This document shows positions 47,570-63,400 of a DNA stretch of 64,000 nucleotides, in pieces. The position numbers were made by a program, and so were the translations under genes. The stretch comes from Chrysaora quinquecirrha. Its lineage: Eukaryota; Cnidaria; Scyphozoa; Semaeostomeae; Pelagiidae. Location: contig JACTAT010000050.1 in assembly GCA_014526335.1 (NCBI GenBank), positions 310,001 to 374,000 of the forward strand, in the 5' to 3' direction. Each line of letters begins with the position of its first letter. The first letter of the stretch is position 1. The notes under the pieces were generated by a model. It searched no databases. It had not been told where the DNA came from and saw nothing but the letters and a program-made list of their open reading frames with translations.

Positions 47570-47850
47570 GCTATTTGCAATGTAAACATGCATAAGCATT
47601 CGCTCTTGCTATAGCCTAATGTACAAAGATAAACAATGATATAAGCAAGCATTCGCTCTTGCTATAGCCTAATGTACAACATCAAGCATAAGCATTCGCT
47701 CTTGCTATAGCCTAATGTACAACATCAAGCATAAGCATTCGCTCTTGCTATAGCCTAATGTACAACATCAAGCATAAGCATTCGCTCTTGCTATAGCCTA
47801 ATGTACAACATTTTGTCTATAAGCACTCGTATCTATTTATAGCCTAATGT
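47570..47850. other. segment B ghost 2
   Basis: Only short words survive: AAAGATAAACAATGATA (47626), ATTTTGTCTATAAGCACTCG and TATCTATTTA (about 47810-47838), embedded in consensus satellite. The same order as in segment B. Confidence 0.5.
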
Positions 47851-50800
47851 ACAACATCAAGCATAAGCATTCGCTCTTGCTATAGCCTAATGTACAACAT
47901 CAAGCATAAGCATTCGCTCTTGCTATAGCCTAATGTACAACATCAAGCATAAGCATTCGCTCTTGCTATAGCCTAATGTACAACATCAAGCATAAGCATT
48001 CGCTCTTGCTATAGCCTAATGTACAACATCAAGCATAAGCATTCGCTCTTGCTATAGCCTAATGTACAACATCAAGCATAAGCATTCGCTCTTGCTATAG
48101 CCTAATGTACAACATCAAGCATAAGCATTCGCTCTTGCTATAGCCTAATGTACAACATCAAGCATAAGCATTCGCTCTTGCTATAGCCTAATGTACAACA
48201 TCAAGCATAAGCATTCGCTCTTGCTATAGCCTAATGTACAACATCAAGCATAAGCATTCGCTCTTGCTATAGCCTAATGTACAACATCAAGCATAAGCAT
48301 TCGCTCTTGCTATAGCCTAATGTACAACATCAAGCATAAGCATTCGCTCTTGCTATAGCCTAATGTACAACATCAAGCATAAGCATTCGCTCTTGCTATA
48401 GCCTAATGTACAACATCAAGCATAAGCATTCGCTCTTGCTATAGCCTAATGTACAACATCAAGCATAAGCATTCGCTCTTGCTATAGCCTAATGTACAAC
48501 ATCAAGCATAAGCATTCGCTCTTGCTATAGCCTAATGTACAACATCAAGCATAAGCATTCGCTCTTGCTATAGCCTAATGTACAACATCAAGCATAAGCA
48601 TTCGCTCTTGCTATAGCCTAATGTACAACATCAAGCATAAGCATTTGCTCTTGCTATAGCCTAATGTACAACATCAAGCATAAGCATTCGCTCTTGCTAT
48701 AGCCTAATGTACAACATCAAGCATAAGCATTCGCTCTTGCTATAGCCTAATGTACAACATCAAGCATAAGCATTCGCTCTTGCTATAGCCTAATGTACAA
48801 CATCAAGCATAAGCATTCGCTCTTGCTATAGCCTAATGTACAACATCAAGCATAAGCATTCGCTCTTGCTATAGCCTAATGTACAACATGAAGCATAAGC
48901 ATTCGCTCTTGCTATAGCCTAATGTACAACATCAAGCATAAGCATTCGCTCTTGCTATAGCCTAATGTACAACATCAAGCATAAGCATTCGCTCTTGCTA
49001 TAGCCTAATGTACAACATCAAGCATAAGCATTCGCTCTTGCTATAGCCTAATGTACAACATCAAGCATAAGCATTCGCTCTTGCTATAGCCTAATGTACA
49101 ACATCAAGCATAAGCATTCGCTCTTGCTATAGCCTAATGTACAACATCAAGCATAAGCATTCGCTCTTGCTATAGCCTAATGTACAACATCAAGCATAAG
49201 CATTCGCTCTTGCTATAGCCTAATGTACAACATCAAGCATAAGCATTCGCTCTTGCTATAGCCTAATGTACAACAAAAGCATAAGCATTCGCTCTTGCTA
49301 TAGCCTAATGTACAACATCAAGCATAAGCATTCGCTCTTGCTATAGCCTAATGTACAACATCAAGCATAAGCATTCGCTCTGCTATAGCCTAATGTACAA
49401 CATCAAGCATAAGCATTCGCACTTGCTATAGCCTAATGTACAACATCAAGCATAAGCATTTGCTCTTGCTATAGCCTAATGTACAACATCAGGCATAAGC
49501 ATTCGCTCTTGCTATAACCTAATGTACAACATCAAGCATAAGCATTCGCTCTTGCTATAGCCTAATGTACAACATCAAGCATAAGCATTCGCTCTTGCTA
49601 TAGCCTAATGTACAACATCAAGCATAAGCATTCGCTCTTGCTATAGCCTAATGTTACAACATCAAGCATAAGCATTCGCTCTTGCTATAGCCTAATGTAC
49701 AACATCAAGCATAAGCATTCGCTCTTGCTATAGCCTAATGTACAACATCAAGCATAAGCATTCGCTCTTGCTATAGCCTAATGTACAACATCAAGCATAA
49801 GCATTCGCTCTTGCTATAGCCTAATGTACAACATCAAGCATAAGCATTCGCTCTTGCTATAGCCTAATGTACAACATCAAGCATAAGCATTCGCTCTTGC
49901 TATAGCCTAATGTACAACATCAAGCATAAGCATTCGCTCTTGCTATAGCCTAATGTACAACATCAAGCATAAGCATTCGCTCTTGCTATAGCCTAATGTA
50001 CAACATAAAGCATAAGCACCCGCTCTTGCTATAGCCTAATGTACAACATCAAGCATAAGCATTCGCTCTTGCTATAGCCTAATGTACAACATCAAGCATA
50101 AGCATTTGCTCTTGCTATAGCCTAATGTACAACATCAAGCATAAGCATTCGCTCTTGCTATAGCCTAATGTACAACATCAAGCATAAGCATTCGCTCTTG
50201 CTATAGCCTAATGTACAACATCAAGCATAAGCATTCGCTCTTGCTATAGCCTAATGTACAACATCAAGCATAAGCATTCGCTCTTGCTCTAATGCTATAG
50301 CATTCTAATGTACAACATCAAGCATAAGCATTCGCTCTTGCTATAGCCTAATGTACAACATCAAGCATAAGCATTCGCTCTTGCTATAGCCTAATGTTAC
50401 AACATCAAGCATAAGCACCCGCTCTTGCTATAGCCTAATGTACAACATCAAGCATAAGCATTCGCTCTTGCTATAGCCTAATGTACAACATCAAGCATAA
50501 GCATTCGCTCTTGCTATAGCCTAATGTACAACATCAAGCATAAGCATTCGCTCTTGCTATAGCCTAATGTACAACATCAAGCATAAGCATTCGCTCTTGC
50601 TATAGCCTAATGTACAACATCAAGCATAAGCATTCGCTCTTGCTATAGCCTAATGTACAACATCAAGCATAAGCATTCGCTCTTGCTATAGCCTAATGTA
50701 CAACATCAAGCATAAGCATTCGCTCTTGCTATAGCCTAATGTACAACATCAAGCATAAGCATTCGCTCTTGCTATAGCCTAATGTACAACATCAAGCATA

Positions 50801-51129
50801 AGCATTCGCTCTTGCTATAGCCTAATGTACAACATCAAGCATAAGCATTCGCTCTTGCTATAGCCTAATGTACAACATCAAGCATAAGCATTCGCTCTTG
50901 CTATAGCCTAATGTACAACATCAAGCATAAGCATTCGCTCTTGCTATAGCCTAATGTACAACATCAAGCATAAGCATTCGCTCTTGCTATAGCCTAATGT
51001 ACAACATCAAGCATAAGCATTCGCTCTTGCTATAGCCTAATGTACAACATCAAGCATAAGCATTCGCTCTTGCTATAGCCTAATGTACAACATCAAGCAT
51101 AAGCATTCGCTCTTGCTATAGCCTAATGT

Positions 51130-51422
51130 ACAAATCAAGCATCATTCGCTTTTGCTGAAGCCTAAATACAACATGTCAAGCATTAGCATTCGCTCTTGCT
51201 ATAGCCTAATGTACAACATCAAGCATAAGCATTCGCTCTTGCTATAGCCTAATGTACAACATCAAGCATAAGCATTCGCTCTTGCTATAGCCTAATGTAC
51301 AACATCAAGCATAAGCATTCGCTCTTGCTATAGCCTAATGTTTATTTCAAAGTTGTTCTCCTATAGCCTATGTACCCCACACTCAATTTTATCTTATTTT
51401 GTCAATGCAAGCATAAGCATCG
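51130..51422. other. segment B ghost 3
   Basis: TTTATTTCAAAGTTGTTCTC, CACACTCAATTTTATC and TTATTTTGTCAATGCAAGC (51341-51414) correspond to 27346-27402, separated by CTATAGCCTATGTA of satellite. A scrambled stretch at 51132-51190 precedes it. Confidence 0.6.
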
Positions 51423-54400
51423 CTCTTGCTATAGCCTAATGTACAACATCAAGCATAAGCATTCGCTCTTGCTATAGCCTAATGTACAACATCAAGCATA
51501 AGCATTCGCTCTTGCTATAGCCTAATGTACAACATCAAGCATAAGCATTCGCTCTTGCTATAGCCTAATGTACAACATCAAGCATAAGCATTCGCTCTTG
51601 CTATAGCCTAATGTACAACATCAAGCATAAGCATTCGCTCTTGCTATAGCCTAATGTACAACATCAAGCATAAGCATTCGCTCTTGCTATAGCCTAATGT
51701 ACAACATCAAGCATAAGCATTCGCTCTTGCTATAGCCTAATGTACAACATCAAGCATAAGCATTCGCTCTTGCTATAGCCTAATGTACAACATCAAGCAT
51801 AAGCATTCGCTCTTGCTATAGCCTAATGTACAACATCAAGCATAAGCATTCGCTCTTGCTATAGCCTAATGTACAACATCAAGCATAAGCATTCGCTCTT
51901 GCTATAGCCTAATGTACAACATCAAGCATAAGCATTCGCTCTTGCTATAGCCTAATGTACAACATCAAGCATAAGCATTCGCTCTTGCTATAGCCTAATG
52001 TACAACATCAAGCATAAGCATTCGCTCTTGCTATAGCCTAATGTACAACATCAAGCATAAGCATTCGCTCTTGCTATAGCCTAATGTACAACATCAAGCA
52101 TAAGCATTCGCTCTTGCTATAGCCTAATGTACAACATCAAGCATAAGCATTCGCTCTTGCTATAGCCTAATGTACAACATCAAGCATAAGCATTCGCTCT
52201 TGCTATAGCCTAATGTACAACATCAAGCATAAGCATTCGCTCTTGCTATAGCCTAATGTACAACATCAAGCATAAGCATTCGCTCTTGCTATAGCCTAAT
52301 GTACAACATCAAGCATAAGCATTCGCTCTTGCTATAGCCTAATGTACAACATCAAGCATAAGCATTCGCTCTTGCTATAGCCTAATGTACAACATCAAGC
52401 ATAAGCATTCGCTCTTGCTATAGCCTAATGTACAACATCAAGCATAAGCATTCGCTCTTGCTATAGCCTAATGTACAACATCAAGCATAAGCATTCGCTC
52501 TTGCTATAGCCTAATGTACAACATCAAGCATAAGCACCCGCTCTTGCTATAGCCTAATGTACAACATCAAGCATAAGCATTCGCTCTTGCTATAGCCTAA
52601 TGTACAACATCAAGCATAAGCATTCGCTCTTGCTATAGCCTAATGTACAACATCAAGCATAAGCATTCGCTCTTGCTATAGCCTAATGTACAACATCAAG
52701 CATAAGCATTCGCTCTTGCTATAGCCTAATGTACAACATCAAGCATAAGCATTCGCTCTTGCTATAGCCTAATGTACAACATCAAGCATAAGCATTCGCT
52801 CTTGCTATAGCCTAATGTACAACATCAAGCATAAGCATTCGCTCTTGCTATAGCCTAATGTACAACATCAAGCATAAGCATTCGCTCTTGCTATAGCCTA
52901 ATGTACAACATCAAGCATAAGCATTCGCTCTTGCTATAGCCTAATGTACAACATCAAGCATAAGCATTCGCTCTTGCTATAGCCTAATGTACAACATCAA
53001 GCATAAGCATTCGCTCTTGCTATAGCCTAATGTACAACATCAAGCATAAGCATTCGCTCTTGCTATAGCCTAATGTACAACATCAAGCATAAGCATTCGC
53101 TCTTGCTATAGCCTAATGTACAACATCAAGCATAAGCATTCGCTCTTGCTATAGCCTAATGTACAACATCAAGCATAAGCATTCGCTCTTGCTATAGCCT
53201 AATGTACAACATCAAGCATAAGCATTCGCTCTTGCTATAGCCTAATGTACAACATCAAGCATAAGCATTCGCTCTTGCTATAGCCTAATGTACAACATCA
53301 AGCATAAGCATTCGCTCTTGCTATAGCCTAATGTACAACATCAAGCATAAGCATTCGCTCTTGCTATAGCCTAATGTACAACATCAAGCATAAGCATTCG
53401 CTCTTGCTATAGCCTAATGTACAACATCAAGCATAAGCATTCGCTCTTGCTATAGCCTAATGTACAACATCAAGCATAAGCATTCGCTCTTGCTATAGCC
53501 TAATGTACAACATCAAGCATAAGCATTCGCTCTTGCTATAGCCTAATGTACAACATCAAGCATAAGCATTCGCTCTTGCTATAGCCTAATGTACAACATC
53601 AAGCATAAGCATTCGCTCTTGCTATAGCCTAATGTACAACATCAAGCATAAGCATTCGCTCTTGCTATAGCCTAATGTACAACATCAAGCATAAGCATTC
53701 GCTCTTGCTATAGCCTAATGTACAACATCAAGCATAAGCATTCGCTCTTGCTATAGCCTAATGTACAACATCAAGCATAAGCATTCGCTCTTGCTATAGC
53801 CTAATGTACAACATCAAGCATAAGCATTCGCTCTTGCTATAGCCTAATGTACAACATCAAGCATAAGCATTCGCTCTTGCTATAGCCTAATGTACAACAT
53901 CAAGCATAAGCATTCGCTCTTGCTATAGCCTAATGTACAACATCAAGCATAAGCATTCGCTCTTGCTATAGCCTAATGTACAACATCAAGCATAAGCATT
54001 CGCTCTTGCTATAGCCTAATGTACAACATCAAGCATAAGCATTCGCTCTTGCTATAGCCTAATGTACAACATCAAGCATAAGCATTCGCTCTTGCTATAG
54101 CCTAATGTACAACATCAAGCATAAGCATTCGCTCTTGCTATAGCCTAATGTACAACATCAAGCATAAGCATTCGCTCTTGCTATAGCCTAATGTACAACA
54201 TCAAGCATAAGCATTCGCTCTTGCTATAGCCTAATGTACAACATCAAGCATAAGCATTCGCTCTTGCTATAGCCTATGTACAACATCAAGCATAAGCATT
54301 CGCACTTGCTAATGTACAACATCAAGCATAAGCATTCGCTCTTGCTATAGCCTAATGTACAACATCAAGCATAAGCATTCGCTCTTGCTATAGCCTAATG

Positions 54401-57400
54401 TACAACATCAAGCATAAGCATTCGCTCTTGCTATAGCCTAATGTACAACATCAAGCATAAGCATTCGCTCTTGCTATAGCCTAATGTACAACATCAAGCA
54501 TAAGCATTCGCTCTTGCTATAGCCTAATGTACAACATCAAGCATAAGCATTCGCTCTTGCTATAGCCTAATGTACAACATCAAGCATAAGCATTCGCTCT
54601 TGCTATAGCCTAATGTACAACATCAAGCATAAGCATTCGCTCTTGCTATAGCCTAATGTACAACATCAAGCATAAGCATTCGCTCTTGCTATAGCCTAAT
54701 GTACAACATCAAGCATAAGCATTCGCTCTTGCTATAGCCTAATGTACAACATCAAGCATAAGCATTCGCTCTTGCTATAGCCTAATGTACAACATCAAGC
54801 ATAAGCATTCGCTCTTGCTATAGCCTAATGTACAACATCAAGCATAAGCATTCGCTCTTGCTATAGCCTAATGTACAACATCAAGCATAAGCATTCGCTC
54901 TTGCTATAGCCTAATGTACAACATCAAGCATAAGCATTCGCTCTTGCTATAGCCTAATGTACAACATCAAGCATAAGCATTCGCTCTTGCTATAGCCTAA
55001 TGTACAACATCAAGCATAAGCATTCGCTCTTGCTATAGCCTAATGTACAACATCAAGCATAAGCATTCGCTCTTGCTATAGCCTAATGTACAACATCAAG
55101 CATAAGCATTCGCTCTTGCTATAGCCTAATGTACAACATCAAGCATAAGCATTCGCTCTTGCTATAGCCTAATGTACAACATCAAGCATAAGCATTCGCT
55201 CTTGCTATAGCCTAATGTACAACATCAAGCATAAGCATTCGCTCTTGCTATAGCCTAATGTACAACATCAAGCATAAGCATTCGCTCTTGCTATAGCCTA
55301 ATGTACAACATCAAGCATAAGCATTCGCTCTTGCTATAGCCTAATGTACAACATCAAGCATAAGCATTCGCTCTTGCTATAGCCTAATGTACAACATCAA
55401 GCATAAGCATTCGCTCTTGCTATAGCCTAATGTACAACATCAAGCATAAGCATTCGCTCTTGCTATAGCCTAATGTACAACATCAAGCATAAGCATTCGC
55501 TCTTGCTATAGCCTAATGTACAACATCAAGCATAAGCATTCGCTCTTGCTATAGCCTAATGTACAACATCAAGCATAAGCATTCGCTCTTGCTATAGCCT
55601 AATGTACAACATCAAGCATAAGCATTCGCTCTTGCTATAGCCTAATGTACAACATCAAGCATAAGCATTCGCTCTTGCTATAGCCTAATGTACAACATCA
55701 AGCATAAGCATTCGCTCTTGCTATAGCCTAATGTACAACATCAAGCATAAGCATTCGCTCTTGCTATAGCCTAATGTACAACATCAAGCATAAGCATTCG
55801 CTCTTGCTATAGCCTAATGTACAACATCAAGCATAAGCATTCGCTCTTGCTATAGCCTAATGTACAACATCAAGCATAAGCATTCGCTCTTGCTATAGCC
55901 TAATGTACAACATCAAGCATAAGCATTCGCTCTTGCTATAGCCTAATGTACAACATCAAGCATAAGCATTCGCTCTTGCTATAGCCTAATGTACAACATC
56001 AAGCATAAGCATTCGCTCTTGCTATAGCCTAATGTACAACATCAAGCATAAGCATTCGCTCTTGCTATAGCCTAATGTACAACATCAAGCATAAGCATTC
56101 GCTCTTGCTATAGCCTAATGTACAACATCAAGCATAAGCATTCGCTCTTGCTATAGCCTAATGTACAACATCAAGCATAAGCATTCGCTCTTGCTATAGC
56201 CTAATGTACAACATCAAGCATAAGCATTCGCTCTTGCTATAGCCTAATGTACAACATCAAGCATAAGCATTCGCTCTTGCTATAGCCTAATGTACAACAT
56301 CAAGCATAAGCATTCGCTCTTGCTATAGCCTAATGTACAACATCAAGCATAAGCATTCGCTCTTGCTATAGCCTAATGTACAACATCAAGCATAAGCATT
56401 CGCTCTTGCTATAGCCTAATGTACAACATCAAGCATAAGCATTCGCTCTTGCTATAGCCTAATGTACAACATCAAGCATAAGCATTCGCTCTTGCTATAG
56501 CCTAATGTACAACATCAAGCATAAGCATTCGCTCTTGCTATAGCCTAATGTACAACATCAAGCATAAGCATTCGCTCTTGCTATAGCCTAATGTACAACA
56601 TCAAGCATAAGCATTCGCTCTTGCTATAGCCTAATGTACAACATCAAGCATAAGCATTCGCTCTTGCTATAGCCTAATGTACAACATCAAGCATAAGCAT
56701 TCGCTCTTGCTATAGCCTAATGTACAACATCAAGCATAAGCATTCGCTCTTGCTATAGCCTAATGTACAACATCAAGCATAAGCATTCGCTCTTGCTATA
56801 GCCTAATGTACAACATCAAGCATAAGCATTCGCTCTTGCTATAGCCTAATGTACAACATCAAGCATAAGCATTCGCTCTTGCTATAGCCTAATGTACAAC
56901 ATCAAGCATAAGCATTCGCTCTTGCTATAGCCTAATGTACAACATCAAGCATAAGCATTCGCTCTTGCTATAGCCTAATGTACAACATCAAGCATAAGCA
57001 TTCGCTCTTGCTATAGCCTAATGTACAACATCAAGCATAAGCATTCGCTCTTGCTATAGCCTAATGTACAACATCAAGCATAAGCATTCGCTCTTGCTAT
57101 AGCCTAATGTACAACATCAAGCATAAGCATTCGCTCTTGCTATAGCCTAATGTACAACATCAAGCATAAGCATTCGCTCTTGCTATAGCCTAATGTACAA
57201 CATCAAGCATAAGCATTCGCTCTTGCTATAGCCTAATGTACAACATCAAGCATAAGCATTCGCTCTTGCTATAGCCTAATGTACAACATCAAGCATAAGC
57301 ATTCGCTCTTGCTATAGCCTAATGTACAACATCAAGCATAAGCATTCGCTCTTGCTATAGCCTAATGTACAACATCAAGCATAAGCATTCGCTCTTGCTA

Positions 57401-60400
57401 TAGCCTAATGTACAACATCAAGCATAAGCATTCGCTCTTGCTATAGCCTAATGTACAACATCAAGCATAAGCATTCGCTCTTGCTATAGCCTAATGTACA
57501 ACATCAAGCATAAGCATTTGCTCTTGCTATAGCCTAATGTACAACATCAAGCATAAGCATTCGCTCTTGCTATAGCCTAATGTACAACATCAAGCATAAG
57601 CATTCGCTCTTGCTATAGCCTAATGTACAACATCAAGCATAAGCATTCGCTCTTGCTATAGCCTAATGTACAACATCAAGCATAAGCATTCGCTCTTGCT
57701 ATAGCCTAATGTACAACATCAAGCATAAGCATTCGCTCTTGCTATAGCCTAATGTACAACATCAAGCATAAGCATTCGCTCTTGCTATAGCCTAATGTAC
57801 AACATCAAGCATAAGCATTCGCTCTTGCTATAGCCTAATGTACAACATCAAGCATAAGCATTCGCTCTTGCTATAGCCTAATGTACAACATCAAGCATAA
57901 GCATTCGCTCTTGCTATAGCCTAATGTACAACATCAAGCATAAGCATTCGCTCTTGCTATAGCCTAATGTACAACATCAAGCATAAGCATTCGCTCTTGC
58001 TATAGCCTAATGTACAACATCAAGCATAAGCATTCGCTCTTGCTATAGCCTAATGTACAACATCAAGCATAAGCATTCGCTCTTGCTATAGCCTAATGTA
58101 CAACATCAAGCATAAGCATTCGCTCTTGCTATAGCCTAATGTACAACATCAAGCATAAGCATTCGCTCTTGCTATAGCCTAATGTACAACATCAAGCATA
58201 AGCATTCGCTCTTGCTATAGCCTAATGTACAACATCAAGCATAAGCATTCGCTCTTGCTATAGCCTAATGTACAACATCAAGCATAAGCATTCGCTCTTG
58301 CTATAGCCTAATGTACAACATCAAGCATAAGCATTCGCTCTTGCTATAGCCTAATGTACAACATCAAGCATAAGCATTCGCTCTTGCTATAGCCTAATGT
58401 ACAACATCAAGCATAAGCATTCGCTCTTGCTATAGCCTAATGTACAACATCAAGCATAAGCATTCGCTCTTGCTATAGCCTAATGTACAACATCAAGCAT
58501 AAGCATTCGCTCTTGCTATAGCCTAATGTACAACATCAAGCATAAGCATTCGCTCTTGCTATAGCCTAATGTACAACATCAAGCATAAGCATTCGCTCTT
58601 GCTATAGCCTAATGTACAACATCAAGCATAAGCATTCGCTCTTGCTATAGCCTAATGTACAACATCAAGCATAAGCATTCGCTCTTGCTATAGCCTAATG
58701 TACAACATCAAGCATAAGCATTCGCTCTTGCTATAGCCTAATGTACAACATCAAGCATAAGCATTCGCTCTTGCTATAGCCTAATGTACAACATCAAGCA
58801 TAAGCATTCGCTCTTGCTATAGCCTAATGTACAACATCAAGCATAAGCATTCGCTCTTGCTATAGCCTAATGTACAACATCAAGCATAAGCATTCGCTCT
58901 TGCTATAGCCTAATGTACAACATCAAGCATAAGCATTCGCTCTTGCTATAGCCTAATGTACAACATCAAGCATAAGCATTCGCTCTTGCTATAGCCTAAT
59001 GTACAACATCAAGCATAAGCATTCGCTCTTGCTATAGCCTAATGTACAACATCAAGCATAAGCATTCGCTCTTGCTATAGCCTAATGTACAACATCAAGC
59101 ATAAGCATTCGCTCTTGCTATAGCCTAATGTACAACATCAAGCATAAGCATTCGCTCTTGCTATAGCCTAATGTACAACATCAAGCATAAGCATTCGCTC
59201 TTGCTATAGCCTAATGTACAACATCAAGCATAAGCATTCGCTCTTGCTATAGCCTAATGTACAACATCAAGCATAAGCATTCGCTCTTGCTATAGCCTAA
59301 TGTACAACATCAAGCATAAGCATTCGCTCTTGCTATAGCCTAATGTACAACATCAAGCATAAGCATTCGCTCTTGCTATAGCCTAATGTACAACATCAAG
59401 CATAAGCATTCGCTCTTGCTATAGCCTAATGTACAACATCAAGCATAAGCATTCGCTCTTGCTATAGCCTAATGTACAACATCAAGCATAAGCATTCGCT
59501 CTTGCTATAGCCTAATGTACAACATCAAGCATAAGCATTCGCTCTTGCTATAGCCTAATGTACAACATCAAGCATAAGCATTCGCTCTTGCTATAGCCTA
59601 ATGTACAACATCAAGCATAAGCATTCGCTCTTGCTATAGCCTAATGTACAACATCAAGCATAAGCATTCGCTCTTGCTATAGCCTAATGTACAACATCAA
59701 GCATAAGCATTCGCTCTTGCTATAGCCTAATGTACAACATCAAGCATAAGCATTCGCTCTTGCTATAGCCTAATGTACAACATCAAGCATAAGCATTCGC
59801 TCTTGCTATAGCCTAATGTACAACATCAAGCATAAGCATTCGCTCTTGCTATAGCCTAATGTACAACATCAAGCATAAGCATTCGCTCTTGCTATAGCCT
59901 AATGTACAACATCAAGCATAAGCATTCGCTCTTGCTATAGCCTAATGTACAACATCAAGCATAAGCATTCGCTCTTGCTATAGCCTAATGTACAACATCA
60001 AGCATAAGCATTCGCTCTTGCTATAGCCTAATGTACAACATCAAGCATAAGCATTCGCTCTTGCTATAGCCTAATGTACAACATCAAGCATAAGCATTCG
60101 CTCTTGCTATAGCCTAATGTACAACATCAAGCATAAGCATTCGCTCTTGCTATAGCCTAATGTACAACATCAAGCATAAGCATTCGCTCTTGCTATAGCC
60201 TAATGTACAACATCAAGCATAAGCATTCGCTCTTGCTATAGCCTAATGTACAACATCAAGCATAAGCATTCGCTCTTGCTATAGCCTAATGTACAACATC
60301 AAGCATAAGCATTCGCTCTTGCTATAGCCTAATGTACAACATCAAGCATAAGCATTCGCTCTATAGCCTAATGTAGCCTAATGTACAACATCAAGCATAA

Positions 60401-63400
60401 GCATTCGCTCTTGCTATAGCCTAATGTACAACATCAAGCATAAGCATTCGCTCTTGCCTAATGTAGCATAAAGCATTCGCTCTTGCTATAGCCTAATGTA
60501 CAACATCAAGCATAAGCATTCGCTCTTGCTATAGCCTAATGTACAACATCAAGCATAAGCATTCGCTCTTGCTATAGCCTAATGTACAACATCAAGCATA
60601 AGCATTCGCTCTTGCTATAGCCTAATGTACAACATCAAGCATAAGCATTCGCTCTTGCTATAGCCTAATGTACAACATCAAGCATAAGCATTCGCTCTTG
60701 CTATAGCCTAATGTACAACATCAAGCATAAGCATTCGCTCTTGCTATAGCCTAATGTACAACATCAAGCATAAGCATTCGCTCTTGCTATAGCCTAATGT
60801 ACAACATCAAGCATAAGCATTCGCTCTTGCTATAGCCTAATGTACAACATCAAGCATAAGCATTCGCTCTTGCTATAGCCTAATGTACAACATCAAGCAT
60901 AAGCATTCGCTCTTGCTATAGCCTAATGTACAACATCAAGCATAAGCATTCGCTCTTGCTATAGCCTAATGTACAACATCAAGCATAAGCATTCGCTCTT
61001 GCTATAGCCTAATGTACAACATCAAGCATAAGCATTCGCTCTTGCTATAGCCTAATGTACAACATCAAGCATAAGCATTCGCTCTTGCTATAGCCTAATG
61101 TACAACATCAAGCATAAGCATTCGCTCTTGCTATAGCCTAATGTACAACATCAAGCATAAGCATTCGCTCTTGCTATAGCCTAATGTACAACATCAAGCA
61201 TAAGCATTCGCTCTTGCTATAGCCTAATGTACAACATCAAGCATAAGCATTCGCTCTTGCTATAGCCTAATGTACAACATCAAGCATAAGCATTCGCTCT
61301 TGCTATAGCCTAATGTACAACATCAAGCATAAGCATTCGCTCTTGCTATAGCCTAATGTACAACATCAAGCATAAGCATTCGCTCTTGCTATAGCCTAAT
61401 GTACAACATCAAGCATAAGCATTCGCTCTTGCTATAGCCTAATGTACAACATCAAGCATAAGCATTCGCTCTTGCTATAGCCTAATGTACAACATCAAGC
61501 ATAAGCATTCGCTCTTGCTATAGCCTAATGTACAACATCAAGCATAAGCATTCGCTCTTGCTATAGCCTAATGTACAACATCAAGCATAAGCATTCGCTC
61601 TTGCTATAGCCTAATGTACAACATCAAGCATAAGCATTCGCTCTTGCTATAGCCTAATGTACAACATCAAGCATAAGCATTCGCTCTTGCTATAGCCTAA
61701 TGTACAACATCAAGCATAAGCATTCGCTCTTGCTATAGCCTAATGTACAACATCAAGCATAAGCATTCGCTCTTGCTATAGCCTAATGTACAACATCAAG
61801 CATAAGCATTCGCTCTTGCTATAGCCTAATGTACAACATCAAGCATAAGCATTCGCTCTTGCTATAGCCTAATGTACAACATCAAGCATAAGCATTCGCT
61901 CTTGCTATAGCCTAATGTACAACATCAAGCATAAGCATTCGCTCTTGCTATAGCCTAATGTACAACATCAAGCATAAGCATTCGCTCTTGCTATAGCCTA
62001 ATGTACAACATCAAGCATAAGCATTCGCTCTTGCTATAGCCTAATGTACAACATTAAGCATTCATAAGCATTCGCTCTTGCTATAGCCTAATGTACAACA
62101 TCAAGCATAAGCATTCGCTCTTGCTATAGCCTAATGTACAACATCAAGCATAAGCATTCGCTCTTGCTATAGCCTAATGTACAACATCAAGCATAAGCAT
62201 TCGCTCTTGCTATAGCCTAATGTACAACATCAAGCATAAGCATTCGCTCTTGCTATAGCCTAATGTACAACATCAAGCATAAGCATTCGCTCTTGCTATA
62301 GCCTAATGTACAACATCAAGCATAAGCATTCGCTCTTGCTATAGCCTAATGTACAACATCAAGCATAAGCATTCGCTCTTGCTATAGCCTAATGTACAAC
62401 ATCAAGCATAAGCATTCGCTCTTGCTATAGCCTAATGTACAACATCAAGCATAAGCATTCGCTCTTGCTATAGCCTAATGTACAACATCAAGCATAAGCA
62501 TTCGCTCTTGCTATAGCCTAATGTACAACATCAAGCATAAGCATTCGCTCTTGCTATAGCCTAATGTACAACATCAAGCATAAGCATTCGCTCTTGCTAT
62601 AGCCTAATGTACAACATCAAGCATAAGCATTCGCTCTTGCTATAGCCTAATGTACAACATCAAGCATAAGCATTCGCTCTTGCTATAGCCTAATGTACAA
62701 CATCAAGCATAAGCATTCGCTCTTGCTATAGCCTAATGTACAACATCAAGCATAAGCATTCGCTCTTGCTATAGCCTAATGTACAACATCAAGCATAAGC
62801 ATTCGCTCTTGCTATAGCCTAATGTACAACATCAAGCATAAGCATTCGCTCTTGCTATAGCCTAATGTACAACATCAAGCATAAGCATTTACGCTCTTGC
62901 TATAGCCTAATGTAGCAACATAAAGCATAAGCACCCGCTCTTCCTATAGCCTAATGTACAACATCAAGCATAAGCATTCGCTCTTGCTATAGCCTAATGT
63001 ACAACATCAAGCATAAGCATTCGCTCTTGCTATAGCCTAATGTACAACATGAAGCATAAGCATTCGCACTTGCTATAGCCTAATGTACAACATCAAGTAC
63101 AACATCAAGCATAAGCATTCGCTCTTGCTATAGCCTAATGTACAACATCAAGCATAAGCATTCGCTCTTGCTAAGCTAATTACAACATCAAGCATAAGCA
63201 TTTGCTATAGCCTAATGTACAACATCAAGCATAAAATTCGCGCTTGCTATAGCCTAATGTACAACATCAAGCATAAGCATTCGCTCTTCCTATAGCCTAA
63301 TGTACAACATCAAGCATAAGCATTCGCTCTTGCTATAGCCTAATGTACAACATCAAGCATAAGCATTTTGCTCTTGCTATAGCCTAATGTACAACATGAA

